Shown here piece after piece: positions 24,430 through 36,100 of a stretch of DNA of 64,000 bases. The notes under the pieces are model-generated. The model saw only the letters and a program-made list of their open reading frames with translations, had not been told where the DNA came from and did no database searches. The translations under genes were made by a program, and so were the position numbers. Numbering within the stretch: the first letter of the stretch is position 1; every line of letters starts with the position of its first letter. The stretch covers positions 1,743,458-1,807,457 of the forward strand of contig FJUW01000004.1 in assembly GCA_900074885.1 (NCBI GenBank). The letters run 5' to 3'. The DNA comes from Rhynchosporium graminicola. Taxonomy: Eukaryota; Ascomycota; Leotiomycetes; Helotiales; Ploettnerulaceae.

Positions 24430-25400
24430 AGTATAGTATAAGGGTTTCACGGATCTATAACGCTAACTCCTATAGTGCTTTTACTAGTTCCTGCTAGTAC
24501 TCTTTTAGCGGCGTATCGTATATATTACTTATAATATATTCGCGCTTTCCTTAAGATAAAGTATAATAATACTCCTGTTTTAGAACTCTTATACTTATTT
24601 AATAAGCTTAACTCTAAGCTTTATAAGTATTATTTAGTATTAAAGAGTAGTTATAAGTATATAAGTTACTTAAACCTGAATATAGTTATATATACTAACG
24701 CGTTATAGTTATTTAACTATATTAATATAGAGTATACTATTTTATCTAGTTTACTCTCTAGTAGCGAAGCTAAGGACGCGGAGCTAAATCGAGGTAGTAT
24801 TATAGCTACTTATAAGGCTATTAATCAGATCTATTATCTCGCGAAATCTACTACTCCTACTACTATATTAGAGATTACTATTATATAATTAGTAAAGACT
24901 TAGGCTTTAAGGCGTTCTATAGAGAAAGTATTTAAAGAGTTAGAGTTTATTAAAGTAATAAGTTACGATCTTAAACCCTTAGATACTAGTATAATACTAA
25001 CGTAATATAAGATCTAGATCTTTTAATAGTAGATTCAGCGAAGTCTAAGTTAATAGTATAAATAGCATTAAAGCAGACAAAAGAGTTAAATAATATTATA
25101 TAGGAATTTGCGAAGAAGACTATATTTAAAGCTATAATATCTAATACTAGAGGAAAGAGGAATTTGCTTTCTAGTTTAGAGATAGCGTTAGATCTAAGTA
25201 CTCCTAGACCCTCTCTAAAGAAGAAAGCTTATAAGATTAGCTATTATACTTAGTCTACTACTAGAGCTACGTTAGTAGATTTAGGTAAGGAGTTAGATAT
25301 AGTAGTTCCGGTTCTAGATATTCTAGAATTACTAGGAGATCCGGAGAACTTAGGAGAGAAAGCTAGTGAAGTAGAAGTAATTAAAGAAGTAGAGTTCTAG
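24430..25400 (+). pseudogene. reading frame antisense to pol in the minus-strand gypsy element, function unknown
   Basis: On the strand opposite to pol, two long protein-like stretches lie between the chromodomain end and the 3' LTR: about 24430-25020 (contains NKLNSKLYKYYLVLKSSYKY and TYKAINQIYYLAKSTTPTTI) and about 25090-25400 (contains VDLGKELDIVVPVLDILELL and ends EVIKEVEF before TAG at 25398-25400). They are in different frames, so an indel, intron or frameshift separates them. Interruptions are TAA/TAG only. The second stretch is conserved with conservative changes in the sister element. I recognise no domain. Confidence 0.45.
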
Positions 25401-25499
25401 ATATAGCGTTATTATAGAGTATAATCAGGGGATTATCCTTAGTAATAAATTCTAATATTAGTAACTATAATAGCTTATTATCCTCTAAGTGATTATAGT

Positions 25500-28400
25500 T
25501 ATCTATTCTATCTTCTTAAGCCTTAATCTACTATTCTAGTTTACGCGGAAGTCTAGGTTTACTTAGGTTAGTAGTATAGAAGTCTCTAAGCTTATATAAA
25601 GTATCTATTAAGTCGGAAGCGTTATATTAAGTTAAGTCCGAGTCGTAGCTTAGCTAGCTAACTTAATACTTCAGATTACCTCTTAGGAGCTATATAGTAA
25701 GTATATCTTATAACTCCTACTCTTCTTAAGTAGCGATAACCTTTAGGAGTAGGTTTTATAACTCCTAGCTTAGTAATAAGTCGTCCGGGTCCTTAAAGAG
25801 TAATTCGGAAGTGAATATATTATAAATAGAAGATCCTAGGGGTAAATCTAACTTATAGGAGTATCTGATCTTAGCTAAGACCTAGTATAGTCTTACCTAG
25901 AGACTAGATAGCTTCTTACTTAGCTAGTGATTCTTAAGGTTCTTTATAGAGAGAAATACCTTATCTTTAACTTCCTAATTAATATTATACCGTTTCGGGT
26001 TAGTTACGGCGCTTATCCTATACTAAGTAGCTAGTATATTAGCTTTTATAACCTTAATAGCGGATTTAGTATATTTATCTAAGGATTTAGTATTAGTATA
26101 ATTAAGCTTCTCTTATAGTATTAATCCGGTAAGTTACTTCTAGTTCTAGCTATTCCGTAGTAGTATACTATATTTAAGGGTATATAGCGCTATACCGATA
26201 GAATCGTAAGGCAGGGTTACTTAAGCGTAATCTATTATTAGTAGTAGTTCGCCTTAGTTACTCTAGTAGTAATTAACAAAAAGTCTAAAGCGTTAGTTAA
26301 TATACTAATTTATAATCTCTATTTATCTATTAGTTTACTAGTAGAAAGAGATAAAGAGCTTAACTTTAACTCTAATTATATAATAAAACTCTTACTAGAA
26401 AGATAAGACTAGCTAAGCTCCTTAGTCGGATATAATTAACTTAAGAGTATATCTAAAACGATATATCTATTAGATAAATAATATCGCTATCCTATAAGTA
26501 TCAATATTATAGTAGTATAGTATTAATATAGAGTCTTTCCCTAAGTAGTTAATAAATACTAATATCTTATTAAATCCTTAGTTATCAGATAAGAAGTCCT
26601 TAAAATCTATAGCTAAGTACTATATAAGATAGCTAAGTACAAGTAATAAGTAGAGGAATCTTTACTATTTCGTTTATTTCAGATAAAAGTACTAATAAGG
26701 GTAGTAATTATAAGTATATTATTTTATATCTAATATAAGTCCTTTCTAGTAGTAATAGGTAGAAATTATTTCAGTAGTCTTACGAGTATTTAGATAAGCG
26801 AAGAAAACTTAATCGTAGACTTCGCTAATTAAATAGGTATATAGTAAAGTATAATATTATACGTATAGATAATTATTATAAAGTAATAAACTATTATCTA
26901 TAATATAACTATCTTTTAATATATTCTGTTTATTAGAGAATAATTCTTAGTTAAATTAGTATAGTTTCTCGATTAAATTAAAGAAGTTATATATAGGTTC
27001 CGGTAGCGTATTAGTCCCTAGTGATATTAAGTATATATAACTAATTTAATTAATATAATTCTTAGCTAGTTCCGCGTTAATCCTAAGGTTTAAGTAGTCT
27101 AGAAGTAGTAAAACCCGAGATCTATTATCCTATTTCTATTATTCCTATATCCTTAGATCTTATTCCCTATAGCTAAGGATATTAGCTTTAGAATTATCTT
27201 TAATAAAAATATATATAATTTAAAAATTAAATTCGGAAAGGAATTCTATCTATCTAGCTTACTTACTAGTTAGGACCTTAGTAGTTATAAAGTATTCTAA
27301 GGATCGATAGTCCGTATATACGCTAGTATAGCGTCATAGAGATATAAGTTCCGGTCTTTATTTCCGGAAAGACTTAATAATAATATATAGCTCCTTATCG
27401 TAGATCTTCTAGTTTAGTTTATATCTATTAAGAATATAAGAGTAGAATCTAATTAGATACTACTAGTTATCTTTATATAATTAGGAGATAACTCTAGCTA
27501 TTATACTATTAGAAGTATTAGTTTCTAGTTTAGTTTATAATTAAGAGTAAAAATAGTATAGTTTCTAAACTAATAGTAGCTATTAATATAAATCGTTAAA
27601 GGACTTCTTATAATCGTTAGTGAATTTCTATAGTACTATAGGCCGAGTAAGTACTAAGAGAGGTTTAGTAATAAGACTAAAATTCCGAATAAATTAATAG
27701 TAGAACTTATAGAATCCTAAGAAGGATTTTATAGCTATTACCGTTTCGGGGTACTTTTAGTTTACTAATAGTATTATCTTCTCGAGATCTAGCTTAATTC
27801 CGTTAATAGTAATAATATATCTAAGGTATTTAGTCTAAGTAATATAGAATTCGCTTTTCTTAATATCTATCTAGAGTCTAGTATCTATTAAGTATTATAG
27901 TATTAATTTAATATATTCCTTATATTCTTAGAGCGTTTCCGAGTATATAAGAATATTATTTAAGTAAGCTATATAGAAGTTATCTAAGTAGTCTAGTAGT
28001 ATATTATTTATATATCGCTAGTATATACTAAATCTATTATAGAGCTTAAAAGGTAATACTTTATATTTATAGGATCTAAAGTAAGTTCGGAAAGTAATAT
28101 ACTCCTCGGATTCGGGGTCTATATAGATATAGTTAAATATTACTTAGATATCTAGTTTAGTAAAGATTACTATTTTAGATATATAAGTTAAGAGCTTATC
28201 GATCCTAAGTATTAAGTAGGAATCCTTTTAAGTAATCGTATTAAGCTTATAATAGTTAATATAGAAGCGTAATCCTTTATCAGCTTTCTTAATAAATAGT
28301 ATAAGTAATATAAAGGGACTTTAGCTAGATTCGATAAATCTCTTATCTAAGTTCTTTATAAAGTACTCTTTAGTTACTTATAGTTTATCTATAGATTACT

Positions 28401-31100
28401 AATATAAGAGTGAATATATATTAAGTAATAGTTCTTTTAGAATAATTTTATAATCGTATAAGCGATATAATAGAAGAATATTAGAATCCCGCTTAAAAAA
28501 GGCTTCCTTAAGGGTATAGTACTATTCCGGTAGCTTTTCAGCTATAAGTCGTTCGGTATTAGGATCCTTAGGAGAATTACTATTTAGATAGTCTTATAAG
28601 AAGCAGTCTATCTTATAAATACTAATAAAGAATAATTTAGAGCTTTTATATTTTAAATTAAAGTAAAAAGCTATAGTATTAATTTAGTAAATCGGAACTA
28701 GTTTCTAGATCCTTAGAGGTTAAGAGGAGTACTTATAGTAAAGTTTCAGCGTAAGTACTTTTCTCGATAAATTCGGAGCAGGAAAAAGTTCGGATTCCTT
28801 AGCGATAAGCGGAAATAAGTTAAATAATAAAGATAATATATTAATATATTATATTACTACTATTTAGTATAATTACTATTAGTCTAGCTAGTTTATAGCT
28901 AAGTCCCGCGCGTTAATATCGATTTAGTAAGATCGATTAATATTAGGTTTATAAGGTAATAGAGTTATAATTATCTTCTTATTATATTAAAGAGTAGCTA
29001 GATAGCGTTCCGGCTATAGAAGCTTATAGTAAAGCGTATCTAGCTTAACTTAAAATCGTTATATCTATTTAATACTAATAATTATATTTTATTATCCTAA
29101 ATCGAGAAGAATAAAAAGGTAGTTATAAATATACTTATTATTAATAGAAAGGTATAAATATATAAAATAGATAATATAGGTTCTGATAGACTATTAGAAC
29201 CTACGTATTAGAATAGAATAGAGTAGTAGCTCGATTTTAATACTAAGGGCCTCTGATAGTTATCCGGTAAGAGTATAATTAATAAATAGATAACTATTCG
29301 CTCTAGTATCAATTAAGCTACTTATAGAAACTTCTAGCTTATTTATACTAACTATAGTCGGGTATATAAATTACTTACTTTCTATTAGGGAGTTAAGGTC
29401 TAGATTAGAGAAATTATACTTATATAGACTTAAGAAGGAGTTTTTACCTAGGCCTTATTATTTCCCTTTAGTATTAGTCTAGATTCGGAGGGTATATCTT
29501 CTATTACTTCCTTAGTTACTTAATCCTCTTCTAGAAATTCGTTAATTAATTAAACCTTAAGTAAGTTAGGGTAATCTAGCTTAATATAACCGAGCTATCT
29601 ATAACTATAATACTTAAGGAGTTCTCCGGTCGAGGTAGTAGGGCGTTTTAGCGCGGAAGGAGTACTAGATTATACTAGGGTAGAGGTACGTACGTATAGT
29701 ATAAGAGTAGTTTATTAAAGGGCTAAGCTTAAGGACTAGTAAGAAGTAGAACTAGTAGAGGTCGTAGTAGTAATAGTAAGCTTATAGTACTATACCGGGG
29801 TAATAGCTTTCTCGGGATAAGTATATTCTAAGTTATAATAATATTCGGTATTAAAAGAAAATAAGGATCTAACTATAGAAGCGTAATCCTTATTCTATAT
29901 TAATTTAATAATAAGAGTTAAAGCGCGTAAGGATAGTATAATCTTATCTTATATATAGAAGAACTACTTTTTCCTTTTAATCTTACTTTAGATAATAGCG
30001 CTTTGAAATCGATTACGAAACTCGGCGAAAGTCTTATATATATAGCTAAATTATTATATTTCTAAGTAGTAGAAAGCGTTATAATAGTTATCTTCTTCTA
30101 AACTAGTAAGGAAGTTTTCTTCTAGTAAGAAGATTATTTCCTTACTAGTCTTAAACTTATTAGTAAAGTACTAAAGCGTAAGATACTCTTTAGCTAATCT
30201 AGTAACTAGTCCCTATACGAGAACGCGCTAGGAGAAGTCCGTAAAGTAATAATTAGTATTTATAGCTAGCTAGTCTTATATTAATACTCTCTATTAGAGG
30301 AAAATAAAGTCCGACTTATTATCTAGAAGTAAGATCTTCTTAGTAAGATAAGACTTCTTAAGGTATAACTCTACTGATTCGGCGCCGAGAGAGAGAGATA
30401 GTTTATTAGGAATAGTATTCTCTCTCTTAGTACTACGTATTAGAATAGAGTTTATTAGCTTATTAAACTCCGCTATACGCGGAGATTATAATATTAGTTC
30501 TAGTAGGAGAGTCGAAGATAAGTAAAGGACTCTTAAAAGGAACTTATCTTATATAGAGATTAATCTATCTATAGTATTTTCTAGAGAGTTATTCTTCTCC
30601 TTTTAGTCCGCTAATTATTATAAGAGGGAATAGATCAGGTTCGAGTTACTTATAGTAGTAGAAGTACTTAGCGATTATACTCTTAATAAATTTCGCTTTT
30701 ATTTTCCTTTCCCTCTTAGTTAGTACTTCCTTAATAAGGTATTAATATTCTCTAAAGTAAGAGATATTTAAAATAAGGAAAAGTATAATAGATTAGGTTT
30801 AGAGGTAAAGCGAAAGAGGTCGCGTCGAGTCCCCTTAGAACTAGAGAGGTCTCTAGTTTATTAGTTAAGAGCTATTCTAATAGCTTAAAAAGGAGTATAT
30901 TAAGGCTATTTCGGTAGTAATATATAAAAGTTAAAGTTCCGAGGTATTTATTATACTTTCTTCAAAATTTATCTATAATTCCTTTATATTAAGAGAGTTA
31001 TTAAAAAAGCGTTAGCGAAGACCTCCTCTATTATACTATTTACGATAAGCTAAATTAAACCCTAATTTATAATTATCTAAGAGATCTCTAGTATCTTAGC
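25500..31100 (-). pseudogene. gypsy gag-pol remnant of the minus-strand element
   Basis: The minus strand is colinear with the plus-strand sister pol. The RT box at about 27960-27990 reads AYLNNILIYS, where both Asp of the usual YLDD are now Asn, the expected result of G to A RIP. Chromodomain and integrase lie to the left (about 25500-27000), RNase H near 27400-27700, and gag from about 31100 down. No intact frame remains. Confidence 0.75.
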
Positions 31101-31185
31101 TATATATAAGTAGTTATCGAATAACTAATTTAGTAGTAAGATATTATAATAAGCTATCTCTAGCTATCTTAATCTTTTTATTTAA

Positions 31186-31453
31186 TATAATAATATAAGA
31201 CTTAAAGTAATATATAAGTAAGAATAAATAAGTAGGAAAGCTAGAAGCGATCTTATATAGTTTACTATAAAGGAAATAAAAAGATAAGGAAAGAAGAAGA
31301 AGAGAGATAGAGTATAAAGTACCTTATATATATATATTAGTACTAGTCCGATACTATACTAGGTCGGATACTAGTTCTACTAGGATACCTATAAACTTAG
31401 GCCCTATTATCTATCTTTCTTCTCATATGATATTCAGGTAAGCTGTCGTTATA
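31186..31453 (-). repeat. 5' LTR (268 bp) of the minus-strand gypsy element
   Basis: It is the reverse complement of the LTRs at 32861-33128 and 41300-41567, with the same 268-bp length. On the minus strand it starts TATAACGACAGCT (TGTAACGACAGCT before RIP). Confidence 0.9.
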
Positions 31454-31458
31454 TATAG

Positions 31459-32860
31459 ATAAGGACTTAGATAGGAATAAGACCGGCTTTTCTACCCTAT
31501 TAGTAGTATTTATCTAATAAAGAGCTACGCTATACCTAAATTCCTTAGAACTATCGATATAAAGTATAAAGTCCTATCCGAAGTCAGGGAATTTAAGAGT
31601 TAGCGCTAAAGTAAGCCAGTCTTTTAATATATCGAATACTTATTTAGACCTATATAGCAGGTTATCTATATATTACTCGAAGTATATTTTAGTATCTTTA
31701 TAATATTTAGCTTTCTAAGACCGAGTTAAATTAGTATATTCTTTATATCTTAATTAGGGAAGCGGAATAGGTATTACTTTAGTATAGTTACTCTGTCTTA
31801 CTTCTTCTTATAATATATTCCTAAATCCGATTATCTTAAGCTCTAATAATAGTAAGGAGATAGCTATATAGTATAATATAAATTTGCGATAGTACCTGAA
31901 AAATCCTAGCGCTTTCTCTAGTTAAGATAGAGTTCTTAGAAATTCCTAAGATTATACTACTTCTATCTTCTCTTCTAGGGTATTTAGCCTTAGTCTAGAT
32001 ACCTTATATCTTAGTGCCTTAATAGATAGCTAAGCGAAGTAGCACTTTCCTAGAGCTAGTATAACTCCAGCGTCCTCTAGTAAGATAAGCGCTAGATCTA
32101 GGTTCTTTATATATTATTCTAGAGTAGTAGAAAAGATAACTACGTTATTAATATAAATAATAACGAATTTCTAAAGGTATTAGCGAAATAGATTCTCTAT
32201 ATATACTTAGAAGAATACGAAAGTTATTACTAGACCTATCGTTATAATAGTAAGTATTTCATATCCCTTATATAGGGTAACTAACGCTATCTTCTATTAG
32301 TTTACTAGCTCTAAAGGTTATTAGAAGAAGGATTTAGTAAGGTCGATACTAGAGAAAATTATTACTTTACCTATAGAAAATAAGATATCGTTAGCCTTAA
32401 GTAATAAGTATATATTAAGTATTAACTTTATATTAACTTTTCTAAGATCGACTATAACCCTTAGCTTTCTATTTCTATAGATAATAAATACTAGAGCTAA
32501 AGCTAAGGAAGGTTATCCGAGAGGTACTAGTACTAGGGAACTATTAGCTCTTATTAGATCTAAGATTTTATCTATCTCTATCTTATCTCTTTAGGATTAT
32601 AGGAATAGTACTCTTTTCAGGTTATTAATCTTAACGCTTTCCTTAAATAGTATAAGTATATTAATTCTATTATTAAACTATCCGAGTTCGTAGCGGAATA
32701 GGGATATATACTAGCGAAGAATATCCTGAATCTTAACTTTAATATCCGGTCTAAAGGTATTTAATATATCCGGTTCTATTATATCTTCGGGAAGAGGTCT
32801 GATTAAAAACAAGATACTAGCTAAGTACTTTCCTTCTAGCTTCTCCTCTACGAAGGGATA
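31459..32860 (-). pseudogene. outer gypsy pol, RT and start of RNase H
   Basis: Reading left from 32860, the minus strand shows the RT of the outer element: VDLRKVNIKLI, FSSIDLTKSFF and, near 32130, YINNVVIFS in place of YIDD. The RT C-terminal half follows (LEKALGFFRYYRKFI) and RNase H starts near 31520 (ILYIDSSKEFRYSVALY, first catalytic Asp kept). The frame is interrupted on the right by the plus-strand gypsy (32861) and on the left by the minus-strand gypsy (31453). It continues, after a short missing piece, at 16967. Confidence 0.8.
32856..32860. other. target site duplication of the plus-strand gypsy, left copy (GGATA)
   Basis: GGATA directly precedes the left LTR and recurs at 41568-41572 directly after the right LTR. 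Confidence 0.85.
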
Positions 32861-33128
32861 TATAACGACAGCTCACTTGAATATCATATGAGAAGAAGGA
32901 TAGATAATAGGGCCTAAGTTCATAGGTATCCCAGTAGAACTAGTATCCGACCTAGTATAATATCGGACTAGTATTAGTATATATATATAAGATACTTTAT
33001 ACTCTATCTCTCTTCTTCTTCCTTCCTTATCTTTTTGTTTCTTTCGTAGTAGATTATATAAGATCGCTCTTAGCTTCTCTACTTATTTATTCTTACTTAT
33101 ATACTACTTTAAGTCTTATATTATTATA
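32861..33128 (+). repeat. 5' LTR (268 bp) of the plus-strand gypsy element
   Basis: It starts TATAACGACAGCT and ends ATTATTATA; the partner ends GTCGTTACA, so the original ends were TGT...ACA. It is clearly more RIP-mutated than the 3' copy. Confidence 0.9.
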
Positions 33129-33149
33129 TTAAATAAAAAGATTAAGATA

Positions 33150-36100
33150 GCCGGAGATAGCTTACTATAATATCTTATTACTAAGTTAGTTATTCGATAA
33201 CTACTTATATATAGCCGAGATATTAGAAATCTCTTAGATAACTATAAATCAGGGTTTAATTTAGCTTATTATAAATAGTATAATAGAGGAAGTCTTTACT
33301 AACGCTCTTTTAATAACTCCCTTAGTATAAAGGAATTATAGATAGATTTTAAAGAAAGTATAATAAATACCTTAGAACTTTAACTTCTATATATCGCTAC
33401 TGAAATAATCCTAATATACCCCTTTTTAAGCTACTATTATAACTCTTAACTAATAAACTAGAGACTCCTCTAGTTCTAAGGGAACTTAACGCGATCCCTT
33501 CTACTTTACCTCTGAACCTAATCTATTATACTTTTCCTTACTTTAAATATCTCTTACCTTAGAGAATATTAATACTTTATTAAAGAAGTACTAACTAAGA
33601 GAGAAAGGAAAATAAAAGCGAAATTTACTAGGAGTATAATTACTAAGTACTCTTACTATTATAAGTAACTCGAACTTGATCTATTCCCTTTTATAATAAT
33701 TAGCAGACTAGGAGGAAAAGAATAACTCTCTAGAAGATACTATAGATAGACTAATCTCTATATAAGATAAGTTCCTTATAGAGATCTCTTACTTATCTTT
33801 AACTCTCCTACTAGAACTAATATTATAATCTCCGCGTATAGTAGAGTTTAATAACTTAATAAACTCTATTCTAATATATAGTACTAAGAGAGAGAATATT
33901 ATTCCTAATAAACTATCTCTCTCTTTTAGCGCCGAATTAGTAGAATCACGCCTTAGGAAGTCTTATCTTACTAAGAAGATCTTACCTCTAGATAATAGAT
34001 CAGACTTTACTTTCCTCTAATAGAGAGTATCGATACGAGACTAGCTAGCTATAAATGCTAACTATTACTCTACGGACTTCTCCCGGCGCGTTCTCGTATA
34101 GGAGCTAGTTACTAGATTAGCTAAAGAGTATCTTACGCTTTAGTACCTTACTAATAAGTTTAAAATTAGCGATAAAATAATCTCCTTATTAGAGAAGAAC
34201 TTTATTATTAGTTTAGAGGAAGATAACTACTATAACGCTTTCTATTACTTAGAAATATAATAACTTAGCTATATACGTAAGATCTTCGCTAAGTTTTATA
34301 GTTAATTTTAAAGCGCTATTATCTAAGGTAAAGTTAAAAAGAAAGAGTAGTTCTTCTATATATAAGATAAGATTATATTATCCTTATGCGCTTTAACTCT
34401 TATTATTAAACTAATATAGAATAAGAACTACGCTTCTATAGTTAGATCCTTACTTTCTTTTAATATTAAGTATTATTATAACTTAGAACGTACCTATCCC
34501 GAGAAAGCTATTACCTAAGTATAGTACTATAAGCCTACTATTATTACTACGACTACTACTAGTTCTACCTCTTACTAGTCCTTAAGCTTAGCTCCTCGAT
34601 AAACTACTCCTATATTATATATATATATCTTTACCCCGGTATAAGCTAGTATTCCCTCTGCGCTAAAATGCCTTTCTACTTTAACCGGAGAACCCCTTAG
34701 GTATTATAGTTATAGATAGCTTAGTTATATTAAGCTAAACTACCTTAACTTACCTAAAGTTTAATTAATCGACGAATTTCTAGAAGAGGATTAAGTAACT
34801 AAGGAAGTAATAGAAGATATACTCTCCGAATCTAGACTAATACTAGAGGGAAATAATAAGGCTTAGGTAAAAACTCCTTTCTAGGTCTATATAAGTATAA
34901 TCTCTCTAATTTAGACTTTAACTCTCTAATAAGAGATAAGTAATTTATATACTCGATTATAGTTAGTATAAATAAGCTAAGAGTCTCTATAAATAGCCTA
35001 ATTAATACTAGAGCGAATAGTTATCTATTTATTAATCGCACTCCTACCGGACGACTATTAGGGGCCCTTAGTATTAAAATCGAGCTACTGCCTTATTCTA
35101 TTCTAATACGTAGTTTCTAATAGTCTATTAGAACTTATATTACTTATTTTATATATTTATACTTTTCTATTAATAGTAAGCGTATTTATAACTACCTTTT
35201 TATTCTCCTCGATTTAGGATAATAAGATATAATTATTAGTATTAAATAGATACGATGATTTTAAGTTAAGCTAGATACGCTCTACTATAAGCTACTATAA
35301 TCGGAACGCTATCTAGCTACTTTCTAATATAATAAGAAGATAATTATAACTCTACTACTTTATAAACTTAATATTAATCGATCTTACTAAATTAATACTA
35401 ACGCGCGGGACTTAGCTATAAACTAGCTAGACTAACGCTAATTATACTAAATAGTAGCGATATAGTATATTAATATATTATCTTTACTCTTTAACTTATT
35501 TCTACTTATCGCTAAGGAATCTGAATCCTTTTCCGCTCCGAATTCATCGAGAAAAGTACTTATACTAAAACCTTATCGTAAGTACTTCTTTTAACTTCTA
35601 AGGATCTAGAAACTAGTTCTGATTTACTAAATTAGTACTATAGCTTTTTACTTTAATATAAAACGTAAAAGTTCCGAATTATTCTTTACTAGTATCTATA
35701 AGATAAACTACTTCTTATAAGATTATCTAAATAGTAACTCTCCTAAGGATCCTAATACTAAATAACTTATAGCTGAAAAGCTACCGGAATAGTATTATAC
35801 CTTTAAAAAAGCCTTTTCGAAGCGGGATTCTAATATTCTTCCGCTATATTACTTATATAATTATAAAATTATTCTAGAAGAACTATTACTTAATATATAT
35901 TCGCTTCTATATTAGTAATCTATAGATAAATTACGAGTAACTAAGGAGTATCTTATAGAGAACTTAGATAAGGGATTTATCGAATCTAGCTAAAGTCCTT
36001 TTATATTACTTATATTATTTATTAAGAAAGCTAATAAAAGATTATATTTCTATATTAACTATTATAAGCTTAATATGATTACTCGAAAGGATTCCTATCT

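Larger units (their letters stand above)
24152..31453 (-). mobile_element. gypsy chromovirus (sister family member), minus strand, 3' LTR lost in gap
   Basis: The sequence is the inverted counterpart of the element at 32861-41567: the same 268-bp LTR at the right end, gag, RT, RNase H, integrase, chromodomain, and an antisense frame at the far end. Its left edge at 24152 corresponds to about 41080 in the sister copy, so some 220 bp plus the LTR lie in the gap. It interrupts the RNase H of the outer gypsy; TATAG at 31454-31458 should be its target duplication. RIP is very heavy. Confidence 0.8.
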
